A DNA stretch of 23,722 bases from an uncultured Eubacterium sp. (lineage in GTDB: Bacteria; Bacillota_A; Clostridia; Lachnospirales; Lachnospiraceae): contig CAOKJJ010000068.1 of NCBI GenBank assembly GCA_948468465.1, positions 1-23,722 on the forward strand. Direction: 5' to 3'. Under the pieces are notes generated by a model, which had not been told where the DNA came from, did no database searches, and saw only the letters and a list, made by a program, of their open reading frames with translations. The position numbers and the translations under genes are program-made. Of this stretch, positions 23,710-23,722 are shown in pieces. Position 1 is the stretch's first letter. The number at the start of each line of letters is the position of its first letter.

Positions 23710-23722
23710 GATATGCATGGAA
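23696..23722 (+). CDS. phoH: Start of a downstream gene, probably phoH (partial)
   Basis: ATG at 23696 opens MSLNEICME to the window edge, overlapping the yqfD stop by 14 bases, which suggests translational coupling. In Firmicutes the gene after yqfD is usually the PhoH-family ATPase. Only nine residues are visible, and they do not identify the protein; the name rests on gene order. GAAGGGAATG at 23680-23689 could serve as its ribosome-binding site. Confidence 0.45.

Noticed and set aside
1..23722. Rex operators (TTGTTAA-N6-TTAACAA type) near Rex or other promoters
   Set aside because: No convincing full site was seen by eye. The nearest look-alike is the dyad at 20468-20499, whose arms and spacing do not fit.

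Overview
The window is a gene-dense piece of a Firmicutes chromosome, most likely a spore-forming clostridium of the Lachnospiraceae type. The reasons are the gene set and order (rex / nnr / alr / mazF; a TepA-like ClpP homologue near ftsK/spoIIIE; yqfC-yqfD), strong Gly-Gly-rich Shine-Dalgarno sequences, sigma-A type promoters, frequent TGn extended -10 boxes, and moderate GC. No tRNA, rRNA, insertion sequence, prophage or CRISPR array was seen. Almost everything is vertically inherited housekeeping DNA with small accessory islands.

Layout. Bases 1-4796 (plus strand): the Rex redox repressor (its 5' end is clipped by the window), the bifunctional NAD(P)HX repair enzyme, alanine racemase, a MazF/NdoA endoribonuclease with no antitoxin beside it, and a CorC-like CBS protein. 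Bases 4841-12932 (plus): the YebC regulator, glycogen synthase, a TepA-like ClpP homologue, UppP, a four-TM FtsK/SpoIIIE translocase with a repetitive linker, and FolD. Bases 12951-15641: two membrane proteins that both start with a C3-C6-C17-C20 zinc ribbon; one is on plus, the other on minus upstream of xpt, and a 92-nt nested inverted repeat separates the converging units. Bases 15762-16784: rlmH, then on the minus strand a PBECR-like nuclease-fold protein followed by an unannotated intergenic region that looks like an independent small RNA gene (consensus promoter, closing stem, UUCG-type terminator). Bases 17022-19950 (plus): a GT2-GtrA fusion and a polytopic GT-C-like protein, probably a Gtr-type lipid-linked glycosylation module. 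Bases 19971-21503: a DUF3788 gene and, divergently, a short NeuB-family synthase behind a structured leader. Bases 21591-23722 (plus): a dCMP-deaminase-like enzyme, then the sporulation pair yqfC-yqfD preceded by a sigma-E-like -10 box, and the first codons of a probable phoH.

How the genes work together. Several products serve the cell envelope: alanine racemase (D-Ala), UppP (recycling of undecaprenyl phosphate, the carrier a Gtr module would use), the GT2-GtrA/GT-C pair and the NeuB-like enzyme. Others handle redox and cofactors (Rex, Nnr, FolD, Xpt). FtsK/SpoIIIE, YqfC and YqfD point to division and sporulation.

The most unusual material is non-coding: an RBS-sequestering hairpin before tepA, a 17-bp leader hairpin before uppP, four tandem copies of a 14-bp unit carrying a perfect extended -10 between ftsK and folD, the candidate small RNA next to the PBECR-like gene, and the two-hairpin leader of the NeuB-like gene. 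All calls rest on reading the sequence and on remembered family features; no database or folding program was run.
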